Below are positions 21,915-32,853 of a DNA stretch of 64,000 nt, piece by piece. The stretch comes from Erodium maritimum (lineage: Eukaryota > Streptophyta > Magnoliopsida > Geraniales > Geraniaceae), in the NCBI GenBank assembly GCA_963921825.1, contig OY997595.1, positions 69,161,879-69,225,878 on the forward strand, written 5' to 3'. The position numbers were made by a program, and so were the translations under genes. Position 1 is the first letter of the stretch. The number at the start of each line of letters is the position of its first letter. A model generated the notes under the pieces. The model worked only from the letters and a program-made list of their open reading frames with translations. It searched no databases and was not told the origin of the DNA.

Positions 21915-22346
21915 AAATAAATATGATATCAAATCAACTATAAAAAAACAAGTAAATAGTATTGGTGGTAATGTGGGTGAGATATTTAAGAGCATCCGCA
22001 GTTTTTCAGCCTGATTGAGGTTGAAAAAATAAAATAATAACAAACTTTCATTTCAGCTTGAATAATAGACTCTCATTTGATATACTGTAAAAAAAATTGT
22101 TCCTTTAGGGTTCTCTCCTCCTTCTCCATGATATTTCCAATCACCGTCGTGCGCCGCCCAGAATACCACTCGCTACTTCCTGACCAACTGTGCACACAAC
22201 CATGCTTATTTGTGTACCACAACACTTAACCACCATGCAATGGAACAATAGAATATGGAGGTATATGGCGGCTCATGACACCACGGGGCTACCCTACTCG
22301 CCGCCGTCAATCCTGATCTCGGGTAATATACAAGTATTGTTCCCCC

Positions 22347-24034
22347 TGTTAGTCTTAGTGCCCGTAGTTCAATCCTAAATGTCCAAATGTACATATCATC
22401 GTTAGCAATAAAATTAAAGCGACTTTATATTACTTATGTGTTGGAGTAATATATCGACGTGTGCTCTGATCTATGCCCACCATGCGAATAGAACCATAGA
22501 TCGAGATAGATCACACTCGATGGGTCCCTAGTCAACAAAGCTTCACTAGAAGCGACTAGTATGAAAGATGGCTCTTTATGGCTTACGTTCTGTTAGTCAT
22601 TGGAATTGGATTCCGGAGTCTGATCATAGATATCATGTGGGACATGATATTGGACGACCCGCCCTGAATATGTGCCATAGATTAAGTCATGAACATGTTC
22701 AGTGTTGTAGCTTGTCATGTATCCTTAGACCAAGGAGTCTTTGTGATCGCTATGTAGTCAACAACTGAGTTTGACCTGAGCCTAACGTTGTCCGTAACAG
22801 GGCTTCCATAACGGCCAGGATTGGCTTGGGGACGGGCTACATGAGTGACACGAAAGACGGCTAAGGGATTTATCCATCATACTAAGGTATGGGAAAGATA
22901 TCGGTTCTCGGCCGCTTGATCGAGAGTGACTGGAAGAATAGCATGGCCATGCACATGATACTGGGTATCATATCTTCAGTCATCTCACATATCAAGGAAC
23001 GGTGATTGAGAATAATAAGGATGACGGCTCTATGCCTTATCTCAATCAGGATATCGGAGATAAAAGGATAATGACAGGGACGACGGAAAGGTTAGAATCG
23101 ACAGGGTCGATTCGTTATGTAGTGTCAGGCAATACTAAAGTCTCGTTAGTTGCCACTTAAATAGGATCAAGTAAAATGGGATTTTACGTTGATCTATTGA
23201 CATGCATAAACCTAAGGGTCACACCGGAGGATGAAACTCATTGACACATTTATGGAGAATGGCCAAAAGGGAGTTGTCTCGGGACATGACCAAAACTGGG
23301 TTTTGGGTCATGTGCCCGTAAGTGAATAGGACTTCATAGATCGAGACAAGGCTTGGAGTCTTGGGATTGATCGCGTCGGATAATGTTGGACATTTCCGGT
23401 ATGGAAGGCATGGAGGCGATGAGCGAATCACGGGACCTCGTTGGAAATGGCCACGGGCCATGTTCCAAGAGGCCCATGAAAGGCCCATGCAACCAAGGCC
23501 TATGGAACTAATTAATCAAGTCTTGATTAATTAGTACTAAGTAAGCAAGACAAGGATTAAGGTGTTGGTGATTCACCACCTAACCCAATCTTGTCTTGCC
23601 ATACTTTGTCCTATTTACACCTTACTTGACACCATACTTGTCCCATGCCTTTAATTGGACAAGTATGGGTTTTGTTATGTTTAAGTCATCTTTTTTCAAC
23701 ATAACAAACACAAGACAAGAATAGGAAACACATTTTCTCTCCCTCTTCCATGGCCATTTCGGGTTTGGCTAGTTTCCACCTCCATGTTTGTGTTCTTGAG
23801 TCCTCAAAGAGAAGAACTACGTGGCTTTGATTCCCATGTGGATACGTAGGCGTCTTGGAGACTCAAGCCAATCATCCGTTAACCGGTGTTCTTGTTTTGG
23901 TAAGAACTAGTGCTGAATTTTTCTCTTGTGAATCCATTCTTTGTTAGTTGTTTCATGGTTTTAATCGTCTCTTGGTTTTCATTGATTTTCCGCTGCGAGT
24001 TGGTTCATCTCCAACCCTACCTCGAGACCCAACA
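22347..24034 (+). repeat. 5' LTR of the copia element
   Basis: Runs from TGTTAGTCTTAGTGCC to ACCTCGAGACCCAACA. By eye it is identical to the 3' LTR over its whole length, and short frames in it recur exactly. A row of four strong stem-loops lies at 23507-23708. The promoter, R region and poly-A site were not resolved. Confidence 0.95.
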
Positions 24035-25590
24035 GTGGTATCAGAGCCGTGCTACCTTCGGGATTCACAAGACGGTGTTCAAAGTTTCGGTTTTGCTTGA
24101 AAGTTTCGTTTTTGGCATGTTGTTTTGCTAAATTGTTTGATAACATGTTTTAAATTCTTGTTTATGGATTTAATGCATGTAAAATGATCTTTTGAAAATT
24201 ATTTCAAATCTGGAAATTTTGAAAAAAATTTGATTTTTCGGGTCTCGGGAGCGGGACTCTCGGGGAGCCGAAACCGGGACCGAACGGGGCTCCGTTGGAC
24301 GGAGCTAGGCCAAGCATGACCATTGGATGGTTGATATGCCAAGGCTAAACCGTTTTGTTAGTTATGACGAGTTTGGAACCGTCATGACGAACTCGAAGAT
24401 CAAATGTTCAAAAGTTTCATTTTTGAACGGTTTCGATAAACCGAGCATCAAAAAATTTCGAAACTTGGCTATTAATTAAAACCGGAAAATCACATGATGT
24501 TTGATAACATGCTTGTTTGATAACACGATGTGTGATGTGATGTTGGCATGGTGTACATAATAGCCCCGAGCTCGATTTAATTATTTATCGCTTTTCACGG
24601 CCTGCGAGCCGTTAGAGTTAGCGTGTAATTATTCTTTCAAGGTGTGGTCGTCGAACCACTTGTTTGTAATATTTATTTATTCCCGACCTGCGAGTCGTGT
24701 ATTAAATTGTAATATTTTACTCAACACGAAGAAAGGGCGAAAAGGTCATTTGGTGGCTTTTCGGGTGTTGGCATCGGCTTGGAGTCGGTGGAGCTCAAGA
24801 AGCTAGTGGGAGTTAGTTTAGGGGGCTATTATGTGCACATTTATCGCTTTATGCTTGGTTTAGTTTATGCATGATTAATTCTATGTGTTTTAGAATTGCA
24901 TGCTTAACTTTATTTACCGAGCATATCACCTCACATGCAAAGATAAAATTGGAATTTTAATCCTTGTGTGTGAACCCTTAGAACCGTCATTACATTGGAT
25001 GTAGTTGACGGGTTCAAAGGAAGAATTACATTGGATGTAATTTGAGGCATCATTGCATTTGGAATGTAGTTGATGTGCTCATCGCATCTAGGATGTGCCA
25101 AAGTTTTGAACACAACTGGACAAGTAAAAGCGGGTCATGTCCGATACCTCCCAATAATCAACACCTTACTACCTCCCCGTCCTATGGGTGTCGTGCGCAT
25201 TAGCGGAGCATCCATGGGGAAGCGGGGTAGTAGGTTTGGACGACATATGTGGGTGTCGTGCGCATTAGCGGAGCACCTACATAGTGACGGGCCATAGTTG
25301 AAAATTGGTGGACCCGACTACGATTCTCAGCCTGAGGTTGAGCTAGGGTAACAGATAGGGTAAGTCGTGTACATAAGTACATACCCTAGCCAAGAGTCAC
25401 ATTGGATGTGATTGGATGGAGTCCTACCTACATAGCTCGATTAAGTGGTGAGCATTAGTTCAGCTTAATCGAGTGAATCAAGGATCTTGGTTTCAGATTC
25501 TAAAGGTTTAGAATCGATTGTTGGTGTTTAAGCTTGATCTTCATAAAATTTATTCAGTTTACTGATTGAATTTTATCTGTTGTAGATCAA
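24035..25590 (+). other. Copia leader between primer site and gag
   Basis: About 1.5 kb of untranslated leader. It begins with the primer site and has several internal direct repeats. GGGTGTCGTGCGCATTAGCG occurs twice near 25187 and 25252. ATTACATTGGATGTA-type units recur around 24990-25090. CCTGCGAGCCGT and CCTGCGAGTCGT lie near 24600 and 24690. Such leaders usually carry packaging and dimerisation signals, but none can be assigned here. Confidence 0.6.
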
Positions 25591-28500
25591 ATGGCAAATT
25601 CAGCGAACATTAATAGTTTGTCATTAAAAACCATTCTTGACAGGGTCAAGCTAAATGGGACAAACTATTTGGACTGGTACAGAATTTTGAGGATAGTCCT
25701 CAAGTCTGAACGCAAAGAATATGTCCTTGACAAGGCTGTCTCTAAGACCATATCAGAGTTACATGAAGTGTCATCAACTGCTGAGAAGAATATCTCAGGG
25801 ATCTGGGATCCAAGGATATTCTGATGGTCAACAAGGGAATTGGAAGTGGCAAGGGCTGGGCCCATGCGCACTTGGCAGGAAAGATGAGACACCTGAGAAT
25901 GTCTGCTTCTACTGCCAACAGCCTGGTCATTGGAACCGGGATTACAGGAAGTTCACGGCTGATCTGAAGAAGGGCAGTGGGACTGCGCCTTCATCAAATA
26001 GCCTGGATGATCTGAAGAAGGGCAGTAGGACTGCGCCTTCATCAGGAAACCTGGATGATCTAAGGAAGGGCGGTGGGATCGTGCCTTCATTCGGTATTAA
26101 CTCTATAGAGCTACATCTCTCTACTTCCAAAGATTCATGGGTATTAGATACCATGACTGAATCTCACACATGCACTAATATATGGTGGCTGAAAGTAGGA
26201 GAGATTTGGAAAGCACGAAATGGAACTCAGAGTTGTGGCAACTGCTGTAGGATCCATGAGTCTTGCTTTGCCAAGAGGCCTTGTCTTAGTATTGTATAAT
26301 GTATATTGCATACCTACTTTTAGTAGGAATATTATATCTGTATCCGTGTTTGACAAGGAAGGATATAATGTTAATATTGGAAATGGAGTTTTCAATGTTC
26401 TATGCAATGATATGTTTTATACCAGTACTGACATGGTTGGAGGATTGTACATATTAGATATGGGTAACAATGCCTCAAGTTCTATATATTCCGTTAATAC
26501 CAAGAGGTCTAAATCCAACGATTTAAACCTAACTCTGTTATGGTACTGTCATTTGGGTCGCATAAACAAGAAGCGCCTATCAGCACTTCAGAAGTGCGGG
26601 CTTTCAGGTTCATTCGAATTCCATTCGATCGATAGGTGCAAGGTTTGTTTGATGAGCAAAATGACTAAAGTGCCCTTTATCGATCGCGATGAAAGGGCGG
26701 GTGAATTATTGGGGCTGATACACTCGAATGTGTGTAGACCAATAAGTTCACTTGCCAGGAGGGGTTTTAGCTACTTTATCAGATTTACTGATGATTACAG
26801 TAAATATGGTTATGTCTATTCGCTGAGACATAAGTCTGAAGCTTTTGATAAATTCAAAGAGTTTAAGACTAAAGTAGAAAACCAGCTCGACAAAGGTATT
26901 AAGGCACTTCGATTGGATTGAGGTGGAAAATACTTGACCACAGAGTTATCAGATCATCTAAAAGAGAATGAGATCCTTTTGGAATGGACTCCTCCTAGGT
27001 CACTGTAGTTGAAAGGTGTAGCCAAACGGAGAAATCGGACATTGTTAGACAATGGTCTGTTCCATGATTAGTTGGACTGATCTCCCAATCTCTTTTAGGG
27101 GTTTTGCTCTAGAGACGACCGCATTCATAGTGAATCGGGCTTCGACAAATGGTGTGGAAGGGACACCATTTTAAAAATGGTACGGGATGATGCCCGCTTT
27201 GTCCTTCCTAAAGATTTGTGGTTGTGAGGCTTATGTGAAACATTTGGTTTCGACTAAGCTCGAACCAAGATCTGAGATATGCACCTTCGTGTGGTATCCC
27301 AAAGAAACAAGGGGATACTATTTCTACAATCCCAGTGAGAACATGGTGTTCGTCGCTTGGGGTGGGGTCTTTATGGAAAAGGAGTTTTGTTTCCAAAGAC
27401 GTCATTGGGAGGACTGTGCATCTCGAAGAAATTCAGGATGGTACAGATCTGTCTAAACCAATTGGCAACCCAGTAGAAAGGAGCCATAGATTGTCGTAGA
27501 GTAAGAACCAATTCCTGTTACAATTCCGGAAGGTCCAAGGCGATTTGAAAGGATCAATCTTCCACCTCCAATATATGGTATCCGGAGGTGACAATGAAGT
27601 CATGGTGGATCACGATGATCCAGCCACCTTTCAAGAAGTCGTGGATGGGCCCGACTCCGAGTTATGGCTGGGAGCCATGAGGGAGGAAATGCAATCCATG
27701 TCAGACAACCGAGTCTGGGAACCGGTTGATCCCATCAATGGTGTGAAGACCATCGGATGCAAATGGATCTTCAAGGTGAAGATGGACATGGATGGCAACC
27801 CTCTGACCTACAAAGCTCAACTGGTGATGAAAGGTTATAGGCAGATCCAATGGATTGACTATGAGGAAACCTTCTCCTTAGTGGCTATGGTCAAAATCGA
27901 TCCAGATTCTTCTTGACATAACTGCGTATTATAATTACGAGATATGGCAAGTGGATGTCAAAACCGCTTTCCTAAATGGAAATTTGACTGAGTACGTTTG
28001 TATGTCTCGGCCCAAAGGTTTTGACGATCCAAAGAATAAAGGAAAGATTTATAAGTTGTTGAAATCCATTTATGGATTGAAACGAACTTCTCGGAGTTGG
28101 ATCCTTCGTTTTGATGAAGCTGTAATTGGATTTGGCTTAATCAAGAACGAGGATGAATCTTGCGTTTATAAGAAGGCTAGTGGGAGCAATATTACCTTTC
28201 TGGTTCTCATTGAAAACGACATCCCAACCTTGCACGAGACTAAAGCTTGGTTGAGGAAGTGTTTTTCAATAAAGGACTTAGGCGATGCTTCTCATATCTT
28301 AAGGATTAAGATATGTAGAGATCGCACCAAGAGGGTCTTGGATTTAAGTCAGGGAACCTATGTGAACAAGGCATTGAGTAGGTTCTTAATGCTCGATTCA
28401 AAGAAAGGACTCTTACCCACTAGTCATGGCATTCATCTCAGCAAGACTCAGTGTCCTAAGACACCTGATGAGCTGAAAAGGATGATGAGAATCCTATGCG

Positions 28501-28970
28501 CCTGGGGGCAGGATCGATCATATATGCCATGACATGTATGAGACCAGACGTCTCGTAAGCCTTATGTTGTACCAGTAGACATCATTCTAACCCGGGGGAA
28601 AGATGATGTTGAACTAGTCGTCGAAGGATGAGTAGACGCTAGTTTTCCAAGACAAATCCAGATGACTTTAGAAGTCAATCAGGATATGTGTTTACGCTGA
28701 ATGGCAGAGCTTTAGCTGGGAAAGCGTAAAGCAAGATACCATTGCCGAATCTACGACAGAGGCCAAGTACATGGATGCTGCAGAGGCAGCTAAGGAGGCT
28801 ATGTGGATTTGGAAATTCATGGCAGGGCTGGGTGTAATTAAAAACCCATCCAGCCCGGTGAATCCATCTTGCGACAACACAAGGGCCATTGCGCAAGCTA
28901 AAAGCCTAGATCGTATAACAAATCCAAACATGTACTGCGGCGTATCCACCTCATCAGATAAATACTGAAC
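25591..28970 (+). pseudogene. Degenerate copia gag-pol
   Basis: Order gag, protease, integrase, reverse transcriptase and RNase H is recognisable but split over frames. Gag starts at 25591 (MANSANINSLSLKTILDRVK) and runs out of frame by 25824, with much of its middle missing. The zinc knuckle CFYCQQPGHWNRDY has Tyr in place of the last Cys. The protease site reads LDTMTES, not DTG-type. The integrase region has Asn where the first catalytic Asp is expected (IHSNVC) and a stop at about 26919. In reverse transcriptase, the FLVL-to-NDIPTL stretch near 28200 lacks the YVDD active-site motif. The RNase H part ends around 28968. It cannot encode its own machinery. Confidence 0.9.
25961..26104 (+). 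repeat. Three 48-bp repeats within gag
   Basis: Units start at 25961, 26009 and 26057 and encode a 16-residue repeat of the type DLKKGSGTAPSSNSLD. They lie just after the zinc knuckle. The frame is kept through all three units while the surrounding gag is damaged. Confidence 0.9.
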
Positions 28971-29119
28971 TAAGGTGAAGTGAAGATAACCGATATTGCA
29001 ACAGATGATAACATAGCCAACCCTTTGACTAAGGCAGTGTCACTGCCTGAACATGTTAGACATGTAAAGTCGATGGGGACATATTGGAGTTTAGATTGGA
29101 ACTAGGGCAAGTGGGAGAT

Positions 29120-30807
29120 TGTTAGTCTTAGTGCCCGTAGTTCAATCCTAAATGTCCAAATGTACATATCATCGTTAGCAATAAAATTAAAGCGACTTTA
29201 TATTACTTATGTGTTGGAGTAATATATCGACGTGTGCTCTGATCTATGCCCACCATGCGAATAGAACCATAGATCGAGATAGATCACACTCGATGGGTCC
29301 CTAGTCAACAAAGCTTCACTAGAAGCGACTAGTATGAAAGATGGCTCTTTATGGCTTACGTTCTGTTAGTCATTGGAATTGGATTCCGGAGTCTGATCAT
29401 AGATATCATGTGGGACATGATATTGGACGACCCGCCCTGAATATGTGCCATAGATTAAGTCATGAACATGTTCAGTGTTGTAGCTTGTCATGTATCCTTA
29501 GACCAAGGAGTCTTTGTGATCGCTATGTAGTCAACAACTGAGTTTGACCTGAGCCTAACGTTGTCCGTAACAGGGCTTCCATAACGGCCAGGATTGGCTT
29601 GGGGACGGGCTACATGAGTGACACGAAAGACGGCTAAGGGATTTATCCATCATACTAAGGTATGGGAAAGATATCGGTTCTCGGCCGCTTGATCGAGAGT
29701 GACTGGAAGAATAGCATGGCCATGCACATGATACTGGGTATCATATCTTCAGTCATCTCACATATCAAGGAACGGTGATTGAGAATAATAAGGATGACGG
29801 CTCTATGCCTTATCTCAATCAGGATATCGGAGATAAAAGGATAATGACAGGGACGACGGAAAGGTTAGAATCGACAGGGTCGATTCGTTATGTAGTGTCA
29901 GGCAATACTAAAGTCTCGTTAGTTGCCACTTAAATAGGATCAAGTAAAATGGGATTTTACGTTGATCTATTGACATGCATAAACCTAAGGGTCACACCGG
30001 AGGATGAAACTCATTGACACATTTATGGAGAATGGCCAAAAGGGAGTTGTCTCGGGACATGACCAAAACTGGGTTTTGGGTCATGTGCCCGTAAGTGAAT
30101 AGGACTTCATAGATCGAGACAAGGCTTGGAGTCTTGGGATTGATCGCGTCGGATAATGTTGGACATTTCCGGTATGGAAGGCATGGAGGCGATGAGCGAA
30201 TCACGGGACCTCGTTGGAAATGGCCACGGGCCATGTTCCAAGAGGCCCATGAAAGGCCCATGCAACCAAGGCCTATGGAACTAATTAATCAAGTCTTGAT
30301 TAATTAGTACTAAGTAAGCAAGACAAGGATTAAGGTGTTGGTGATTCACCACCTAACCCAATCTTGTCTTGCCATACTTTGTCCTATTTACACCTTACTT
30401 GACACCATACTTGTCCCATGCCTTTAATTGGACAAGTATGGGTTTTGTTATGTTTAAGTCATCTTTTTTCAACATAACAAACACAAGACAAGAATAGGAA
30501 ACACATTTTCTCTCCCTCTTCCATGGCCATTTCGGGTTTGGCTAGTTTCCACCTCCATGTTTGTGTTCTTGAGTCCTCAAAGAGAAGAACTACGTGGCTT
30601 TGATTCCCATGTGGATACGTAGGCGTCTTGGAGACTCAAGCCAATCATCCGTTAACCGGTGTTCTTGTTTTGGTAAGAACTAGTGCTGAATTTTTCTCTT
30701 GTGAATCCATTCTTTGTTAGTTGTTTCATGGTTTTAATCGTCTCTTGGTTTTCATTGATTTTCCGCTGCGAGTTGGTTCATCTCCAACCCTACCTCGAGA
30801 CCCAACA
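29120..30807 (+). repeat. 3' LTR of the copia element
   Basis: Same ends and same length (1,688 bp) as the 5' LTR, with no difference found by eye. The preceding bases GGGCAAGTGGGAGAT are the polypurine tract. The same four stem-loops lie at about 30280-30481. Confidence 0.95.
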
Positions 30808-30812
30808 CCCCC

Positions 30813-32400
30813 ACCCTCATACTAGTATCATCGCCATTAGCGCCCCTTCTTGGCCCACGCCTCATCTCCCGATGTTCAATCCATTTCCATCACTAACAGT
30901 ATGATAAAAGTCTCGAATCTCCACTAGAATCCGGTGAATGAAGATATCAGGGGGCAATACCATGAAGTGAATGAGCTTTATCTCCGTGAATAGGTAAAGT
31001 GGCCAGCACTTCAAGCAAGGTCGTTCTGGACGAAAACAACATCACATCCCGGACACCACACGAGAGGAACAACCACCCCTAGTTCGTAGCGCAATATGAG
31101 GCCGGTCGAGACGTTAATACTCTAAAGGGATGCAACCATATCTCTGCAAATCGGTAATTAGAGGCTTACCTAACAAAATAGAACAAGTGATCGGTCCTAC
31201 GACTGCGTCCACCATAATAGGAGAATTGGATCACCCTTCCCGCCCGCATTTCCAACGCACACATCACCATAGCCGCCACCTACTAAGGTCCGGGCGATTT
31301 TGGACCCATTTGGTACCTCGTGACCGTAACTTAATGCAGGAAGACAAGGCCCCCTCTGGTACCCCGTGGCCATAGGGATACTCGGGACCGAGGACGCCAT
31401 ATATAGTATCAGCCACAAAAAAACACGGCACCAACCATGACTAGGCGAGAACTTCCTTACATTCTAGCCAAGCAAAATGAGTCGACTACTGTGTAACATG
31501 GTATGTTTGAAACCGCATACCACGCCCTACCAAGATCGGTGTACACCCGACATTAGGGTTCCCTCACGTCCTGGTGTTCTCTCTGAATACTCATTCCCGT
31601 ATGGATATCTTTAGGTTAAGTAAGAAAATGAGTCTCCTGCGTTCCTACTGAATAACCATCTTGGCGGACTATGCCCATCGCACCTTCATCTTTAGATTAA
31701 CCGGATATTATGTTATAAGATTCGTGTCTAGCACCTACAGATCAAGACTCACGCTTCATCCTTTTGTTTCTTATCTTCATGTCGTTTTTTTCTTGCAGTA
31801 GTATGATATGCTTGTTTATGTAACCGTTTCTCAGTTCTAATAAAATTCTATATGATGAAAAAATAGAATCTCATTTACAATCCAAGAGGCTGAAAACGTT
31901 GACGATAAAGTATTCTCTCATATTTATCTATATGCCGGTTGAAAACGTCGGTGGTTATCTTGATGCCGTGTGTTTCCGCCAATAGGTTTTTGTACCTGTT
32001 TCAGCCTCTTCAACGTCATATTCAACTCTCTTTTTCGTCCGCGCCTTCGAATGCTCTAATAGCACCTCCATCGGGTCGTGTCAGGGAGGCGTTGCAGGCG
32101 CTGACACGACTAGTTGGCATGGCTGGTCGTGTCAAGGGCGGCGTGTCAAGGTGTCGTTGCAGAATCCTGCAACGACCCGACGTCGTAGTAGGGGACCCCT
32201 ATTAGGGGTAATTTAGAGGAGAGAGAAATACTATTTTGCTTGAAAGCAATTAATTCCTTGACACTATTAGTGTCAAACCATTGGAGAAGCCATATCAGAA
32301 AGTCAAAAACACACCCCCTAACACTAGAACCATTAAATCATTGGAGATTGTCTAAGGGCTAACTGGTAAATTATCTGCGACCTCCTTTATTATAACTAAC
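30813..32400. other. Non-coding GC-richer region between copia and FAM32A gene
   Basis: No frame here matches a family I know. Bases about 32075-32180 are GC-rich, with an inverted GGTCGTTGCAGGATTCTGCA-like block (GTCGTTGCAGAATCCTGCAACGAC forms a hairpin near 32150-32175). The last 150 bases must contain the FAM32A-like promoter and leader. The left part may belong to the Harbinger-like element. Confidence 0.4.
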
Positions 32401-32853
32401 CCAATTCTAGCGCGGCTTCGATGGTTTGGTTCTTCGTTCTCTCCCTCCCTGTCTTCTCGAGTAAACCCTAGATCTGGGTTGATCTTAATTGAACTGAAAA
32501 TCCATGTTAATTTTCGCCTGAGTCAAGACGAAGAAGGATTTGAAGCGCCAGGTAACAACATTTTCAGCTTATGCTCTTTTCTGAATCTCAGGTCTTTCAA
32601 TTTCGTGTTCGGTTCCTTAATCCAATCACGACCAGTAATTATAACCATGGAATGGCTGATTTATCTGATTTCTCATCTGTTGTGTTACCTTTTCGTCTCA
32701 TAATTATGCTTCTGAGCAAGAACCAATCCGAATTTCAACTATTCTATGCTTTTCGAAATGATTTTGATTTTGTTCTTCTGCGGTTTTGCGTTGGATTATG
32801 AATCGTGTGCTCATTTTGAAGTTTTTTTTCCCCATGATCCTTGAAATATAGCA

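Larger units (their letters stand above)
22342..30812 (+). mobile_element. Complete Ty1/copia LTR retrotransposon with CCCCC target duplication
   Basis: The element proper is 22347-30807 (8,461 bp), flanked by CCCCC at 22342-22346 and 30808-30812. Both LTRs begin TGTTAGTC, end CCCAACA and are 1,688 bp. The primer site TGGTATCAGAGC at 24036-24047, one base after the 5' LTR, matches plant initiator Met-tRNA. A purine-rich AAGTGGGAGAT tract precedes the 3' LTR. The coding region is in the plus orientation and badly damaged. It lies between SHOU4 copy B and the FAM32A-like gene. Confidence 0.95.
21990..32056. mobile_element. Possible Harbinger-like element interrupted by the copia insertion
   Basis: GAGCATCCGCAG at 21990 and CTTCGAATGCTC ending at 32056 are imperfect inverted ends, flanked by TAA on both sides (21987-21989 and 32057-32059). 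Removing the 8.46-kb copia element and one CCCCC leaves about 1.6 kb. The remaining arms, 21990-22346 and 30808-32056, are non-coding; the right arm is GC-rich with only short frames. The terminal match is short, so this is tentative. Confidence 0.35.

Noticed and set aside
22568-22768. Repeated 66-aa and 89-aa frames as small genes (also at 29341 and 29992)
   Set aside because: They occur identically in both LTRs of the copia element and are part of non-coding LTR sequence.
25961-26104. CRISPR-like array
   Set aside because: Direct 48-bp units without spacers, coding for a peptide repeat in gag; a CRISPR array is not expected in plant nuclear DNA.
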